Origin: an uncultured Bacillus sp.
GTDB taxonomy: Bacteria; Bacillota; Bacilli; Bacillales; Cytobacillaceae
Assembly: GCA_937894355.1 (NCBI GenBank)
Contig: CALCRD010000033.1
Coordinates: 1-8,680 of the forward strand
Direction of reading: 5' to 3'
Length of the DNA: 8,680 bases
The translations under genes and the position numbers were made by a program. Position 1 is the stretch's first letter; each line of letters begins with the position of its first letter. This document shows, piece after piece, positions 5,696 to 8,680 of this stretch. The notes below the pieces were generated by a model, which ran no database searches, was not told where the DNA came from, and saw only the letters and a program-made list of their open reading frames with translations.

Positions 5696-7884
5696 GCCTG
5701 AATCACCTTCTGTTTCAAAATTTCCGGATATTCAATCCGCGAATGAAAAATTCCTTTTAATGTTTCACACAAAGAAGTAGCGACGATTTCCAGTTCCTTT
5801 AATGTCACATCACACTCAGAAAATTGATCATCGGAAAGTCGATTGGCAATGATTTTTCTGACAACTGATTCAATTTGCTCATGTGTTGGATGACCCATTG
5901 AACGAACGGCTGCTTCTACACTATCAGCAACGGCAATAATTGCCGCTTCTTTCGTTTGCACTTTTGGACCAGGATAACGGAAATCATCTTCGTTCAGCTC
6001 TAAACCACTTTCAATGGCCTTATGATGAAAATATTTCAAATATGTAGTCCCATGATGCTGTTCTGCAATATCAACTATTTCTTGAGGTAATTTATGTTTC
6101 CGTAACATATCAGCGCCTTCTTTGGCATGAGCAATAATAATGTTCCTGCTGGTTAAAGGTGCAATCCGATCATGTGGGTTAGGAATATTCATTTGATTTT
6201 CGATAAAAAATTGTGGCCTTTTTGTTTTACCAATATCATGATAATAACAACCGACTCTTGCCAATAATCCATCGGCACCAATAGCTTCACAGGCTGTTTC
6301 TGCTAAATTAGCCACCATTATACTATGATGATAGGTTCCAGGTGCTTCTGTTAAAATTTTTCTTAATAATGGGTGATTAGGATTAGAAAGCTCAATTAGT
6401 TTCATTGTTGACAGAATGCCAAAAGCCGCTTCAAAAAATGGTAATAAGCCAATTGTTAACACGGATGACCCAATCCCGGATACCAAGGCTCCAACAAAAT
6501 AAATAACATACTCAATTCCGGAATAGCTACCATTTCGAATAAACATTAACGATAATATTACCACGATGTTCACAACGGCAACCAATAATCCGGCCTGCAA
6601 TATTTTGGAACGATGATTATTGGTGCTAAGAAATAATATACTCGCTAAACCACTAATAAGCATATAAATCAAAACAGTTACATTATATACGCCTGATATG
6701 CCCTCATTAAAAATAATGCTCCCACAAATGGCCATGATGACTGAAAAGGCAATGGCTAATCGATCATTGATCAGTAATTTAATAATCATCGGTGCCATGG
6801 CAGCGGTAAAAAGATAGCCTACTTCAGCGTATTCAAACTGAAGGAACAGGCTGAGGATTTTCATAATGCCAATGGCAAAAACAAAAACAATACCCCCAAT
6901 TAATAGATACGTTTTCTTTTTTTCAACAGGAACATCTAAATCATTAAAGAAATAATATAGCCCCCCTATAAGAATGAAAATGATAACGCCTAATCCTACA
7001 AATGGTTTCACCGAATTATCATTATCTAGCATACCGACAAGCTTAATTTGGCGGTATATGTCGCGGCTAATTAACTGTCCTTCTTCTACCAAAATTTGTC
7101 CTTGGAGAATTTTAACCGGTTCGACCGCTTCCTTTGCTTGTTGCTGCAATTCCCTAGTTGCCGTTTGGTCATAAAATTCATTTTGAATGATAGCAAATCG
7201 ACCTAATTCAGTCGACGCCTTTTTTAAACTACTATTTAAACTAGTGTACTTTAATTCTTCTTCCAAATGCTTTTTAGCATTTTCTACATCTTCTGTTGAG
7301 ATTCTCGAGCTCATTACTTTGTTAATCGCTGTTACAGTTAAATCCTTGGCAATCGACAATTCATCATCAGATGCCTGAAGCATTGCTTGAAAAGCTGAAT
7401 CTGGAAGTTCTTTGGTGACATTTTCAGTCAACTTCCCTTTTAGACTTTCTAGTTGCTCTGATAATGACGGTTGGCCTGTTTTACCAAGCTTCTCCGCTAA
7501 TGATAATTCTAAATTATTCTCCTCTAGTTTTTCATTGGCCTTTTTCTCGCCTTCTTCGCGAACCTCGGATACAGAATCAAAAATTGACGTGATTAAATCG
7601 ACTCGATTTTGAGCGTATTCATTTTTTAAAATATAAACATCCTGCACAAGATCCTCTGCTTCCTTACGTTTCACCTCAGTACTATCTTTGTCCTCAATAG
7701 TTATGGGCGAGCGAACCGTTTTTTCAGCAATAGAAAATTGACGAACATCAAGTTTTTCCGGTTTAACATTACTAAATGTTGCCCCGAATAGAATCACTCC
7801 AAGAAGTAAAAATAATAAAACTCTAAAAAACTTTACATCAAGCAAATCTCTGATTTTAGATAACTTCAGCTGAACTTTCTCCAA
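5692..7884 (-). CDS. pgpH: Cyclic-di-AMP phosphodiesterase PgpH (7TMR-HD family)
   Basis: It hydrolyses the second messenger c-di-AMP at the inner face of the membrane. The 730 residues run: a first membrane span (about 18-38); a large extracellular 7TMR-HDED domain (about 40-290), rich in charged helices; seven spans (about 296-316, 326-347, 353-371, 376-394, 398-419, 429-449, 460-485); and a cytoplasmic HD domain (about 500-720). Metal and catalytic residues visible are H520, H549-D550 (YYHDIGK), H586, H610-H611 and D654 (AVADS). The spacing agrees with Listeria PgpH. The start is TTG (7884-7882), eight bases after AGGAGGG; no upstream ATG is in frame. It overlaps ybeY by four bases and begins the operon. 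The B. subtilis name is yqfF. Confidence 0.96.
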   Translation of the reverse strand: MEKVQLKLSKIRDLLDVKFFRVLLFLLLGVILFGATFSNVKPEKLDVRQFSIAEKTVRSPITIEDKDSTEVKRKEAEDLVQDVYILKNEYAQNRVDLITSIFDSVSEVREEGEKKANEKLEENNLELSLAEKLGKTGQPSLSEQLESLKGKLTENVTKELPDSAFQAMLQASDDELSIAKDLTVTAINKVMSSRISTEDVENAKKHLEEELKYTSLNSSLKKASTELGRFAIIQNEFYDQTATRELQQQAKEAVEPVKILQGQILVEEGQLISRDIYRQIKLVGMLDNDNSVKPFVGLGVIIFILIGGLYYFFNDLDVPVEKKKTYLLIGGIVFVFAIGIMKILSLFLQFEYAEVGYLFTAAMAPMIIKLLINDRLAIAFSVIMAICGSIIFNEGISGVYNVTVLIYMLISGLASILFLSTNNHRSKILQAGLLVAVVNIVVILSLMFIRNGSYSGIEYVIYFVGALVSGIGSSVLTIGLLPFFEAAFGILSTMKLIELSNPNHPLLRKILTEAPGTYHHSIMVANLAETACEAIGADGLLARVGCYYHDIGKTKRPQFFIENQMNIPNPHDRIAPLTSRNIIIAHAKEGADMLRKHKLPQEIVDIAEQHHGTTYLKYFHHKAIESGLELNEDDFRYPGPKVQTKEAAIIAVADSVEAAVRSMGHPTHEQIESVVRKIIANRLSDDQFSECDVTLKELEIVATSLCETLKGIFHSRIEYPEILKQKVIQA

Positions 7885-7895
7885 ACTAATCCCTC

Positions 7896-7919
7896 CTATC
7901 AGGGTTTATTACCCGATAG
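7896..7919 (-). promoter_or_regulatory. Hairpin touching the pgpH ribosome binding site
   Basis: On the minus strand CTATC-GGGT (7919-7911) can pair with ACCC-T-GATAG (7905-7896), giving nine base pairs with one bulged base and a five-base loop. The last bases of the second arm are the first two of AGGAGGG. The hairpin could limit ribosome access at the TTG start or protect the 5' end of the message. It is visible as pairing only; a role is inference. Confidence 0.45.
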
Positions 7920-7940
7920 TAACCTAATGTTATGTAGAAA

Positions 7941-7969
7941 ATAATATCAGTTTTTAACAAAATTTTCAT
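7941..7969 (-). promoter_or_regulatory. Candidate promoter of pgpH-ybeY-dgkA
   Basis: The -10 candidate TATTAT (7946-7941, 5 of 6) lies 17 bp after ATGAAA (7969-7964, 4 of 6). The start would be near 7934, giving a leader of about 50 bases that includes the hairpin at 7896-7919. A promoter is expected because phoH ends in a terminator. The same ATGAAA -35 is used in the cdd candidate. A weaker alternative -35 is TTGTTA nearby. Confidence 0.5.
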
Positions 7970-8139
7970 CCCCATAAAAGTAAAACTTCAATGCGTCAAA
8001 TGATAGCTACTTATTATATTAAAGTAAATTTTGGAATAAATTGCAATTTAATTGGAAAATACATGAGCTTTTTTGGAATGCAAAACAAGATATTAGCTCA
8101 TTTATTACCAATTTCTGTAGAAAAATTCTTCGATAGATT

Positions 8140-8232
8140 TTTATCGCCGATTTTTTCGGATTTATCGCCGATTTTTTCGGGTTTATCGCCGATTTTTTTG
8201 GATTTATCGCCGATTATTTAACTTTTATCGCC
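8140..8232. repeat. Tandem array of 21-bp units, four copies plus a partial fifth
   Basis: Units start at 8140, 8161, 8182 and 8203, each opening TTTATCGCCGATT on the plus strand; the first three are 21 bases and close with TCGGA, TCGGG or TTGGA. The fourth is 20 bases and changed at its end (TATTTAAC); a partial copy TTTATCGCC is at 8224-8232. Each unit holds a CCGA...TCGG dyad around T residues. There are no spacers, so this is not CRISPR. It fills part of the phoH-pgpH spacer. The 130 AT-rich bases to its left (about 7990-8130) show no gene. Confidence 0.85.
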
Positions 8233-8234
8233 CC

Positions 8235-8250
8235 AAGTGAACTAAGTCAC
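8235..8250. repeat. Capping dyad AAGTGAACTAAGTCAC, copy 2
   Basis: It is identical to the element at 4665-4680 at 15 of 16 positions and directly follows the partial fifth unit of the 21-bp array. Its order and orientation relative to the array are the same as at the other locus. Confidence 0.65.
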
Positions 8251-8285
8251 ACCTAGATTAGTCATTTTTGCATTCTTTTTCCCAC

Positions 8286-8316
8286 AAAAAAAACTGACTC
8301 GATAAATAGAGTCAGT
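8286..8316 (-). terminator. Intrinsic terminator of phoH, overlapping its stop codon
   Basis: Minus-strand arms ACTGACTC (8316-8309) and GAGTCAGT (8300-8293) pair perfectly around an eight-base loop, followed by eight T residues (8293-8286, the first shared with the stem). The phoH stop TGA (8314-8312) is inside the first arm. A-rich sequence on the other side of the stem (AAAAAG) may let it also act on plus-strand transcripts. Confidence 0.88.
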
Positions 8317-8680
8317 CTTTTTGCGGATCAGTCACATCATAAGCATGAATGATTTTGGCAACTAATGGGTGGCGAACAACATCGGTTGCTTCCAAATATA
8401 CAAAAGAGATGGTGGGAATATTTTTAAGAATTTGCTCTGCTTCCTTTAAACCAGACTTTACTCCTTTTGGAAGATCGATTTGTGATCGGTCACCGGTTAC
8501 AACCATTTTCGATCCAAAACCAAGTCGTGTTAAAAACATTTTCATTTGAGCATGAGTAGTGTTCTGCGCTTCATCCAATATAACAAAGGCATCATCTAGC
8601 GTTCTCCCACGCATATACGCTAAAGGTGCAATTTCAATTGTACCGCGTTCAATTAATCTTTGTGTGTGCTCTAGTCCTAA
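8312..8680 (-). CDS. phoH: PhoH-family ATPase, 3' part (gene runs off the window)
   Basis: Only the C-terminal 122 codons are inside the window; the reading frame is open to base 8680. Visible is the Walker B segment FVILDEAQNTT, then FLTRLGFGSKMVVTGD and SQIDLPKG, as in PhoH-like P-loop ATPases related to superfamily 1 helicases. The Walker A part lies outside. The internal ATG at 8614 is not the start, because the conserved GLEHTQRLIERG and PLAYMRGRTLDD continue through it. The protein is cytoplasmic and thought to act on RNA; its exact role in Bacillus is not settled. The stop is embedded in the terminator, separating it from pgpH. Confidence 0.93.
   Translation of the reverse strand, partial: LGLEHTQRLIERGTIEIAPLAYMRGRTLDDAFVILDEAQNTTHAQMKMFLTRLGFGSKMVVTGDRSQIDLPKGVKSGLKEAEQILKNIPTISFVYLEATDVVRHPLVAKIIHAYDVTDPQKD

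Noticed and set aside
6974..7612. Plus-strand frames opposite pgpH
   Set aside because: They are antisense shadows of the pgpH extracellular domain, without ribosome binding sites or recognisable proteins.
7991..8221. Plus-strand 76-codon frame ending in a repeated LSPIFSD heptapeptide
   Set aside because: The heptapeptide repeat arises because the 21-bp DNA unit equals seven codons. There is no ribosome binding site before the ATG and the upstream half is AT-rich non-coding sequence.
8140..8250. CRISPR array
   Set aside because: The units are directly adjacent with no unique spacers, are only 21 bases long, and no cas genes are present.

Overview
The window is a stretch of low-GC Firmicutes chromosome, most likely from a Bacillaceae genus close to Bacillus (Neobacillus or Cytobacillus-like is a guess). 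The evidence is the conserved order phoH - pgpH - ybeY - dgkA - cdd - era - yqzL - recO - glyS, strong AGGAGG-type ribosome binding sites, sigma-A-like promoters and a T-box leader. All genes lie on the minus strand, so transcription runs from high to low coordinates. Every gene falls in a known family; I found no new multi-gene system. The unusual material is intergenic.

Layout in the direction of transcription: the 3' end of phoH (8680-8312) ends in a terminator whose stem contains the stop codon. A spacer of about 400 bases (8285-7885) carries a 21-bp tandem repeat, a short capping dyad, a candidate promoter and a hairpin touching the pgpH ribosome binding site. pgpH (TTG start), ybeY and dgkA then overlap each other as one tight operon, closed by a 21-bp-stem terminator. 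A second spacer of about 640 bases (4866-4227) holds a composite of dispersed-looking repeats, including a second array with the same 21-bp period and the same capping dyad, then a perfect 15-bp inverted repeat and a perfect 22-bp palindrome. cdd starts behind its own candidate promoter and overlaps era. yqzL (47 codons) and recO follow. glyS, coding a single-chain glycyl-tRNA synthetase, has its own consensus promoter and a glycine T-box with specifier GGC.

Functionally this is a housekeeping block. PgpH degrades cyclic-di-AMP, YbeY matures and checks rRNA, DgkA recycles undecaprenol or diacylglycerol, Cdd salvages cytidine, Era assembles the 30S subunit, RecO works in recombinational repair and GlyS charges tRNA-Gly. 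In Bacillus subtilis several of these genes are thought to be co-transcribed; here terminators and repeat-bearing spacers appear to split them into phoH / pgpH-ybeY-dgkA / cdd-era-(yqzL-recO) / glyS units. The best candidate for something undescribed is the pair of 21-bp-period arrays that each end in a nearly identical AAGTGAAC(G/T)AAGTCAC dyad, one on each side of the pgpH-ybeY-dgkA operon.
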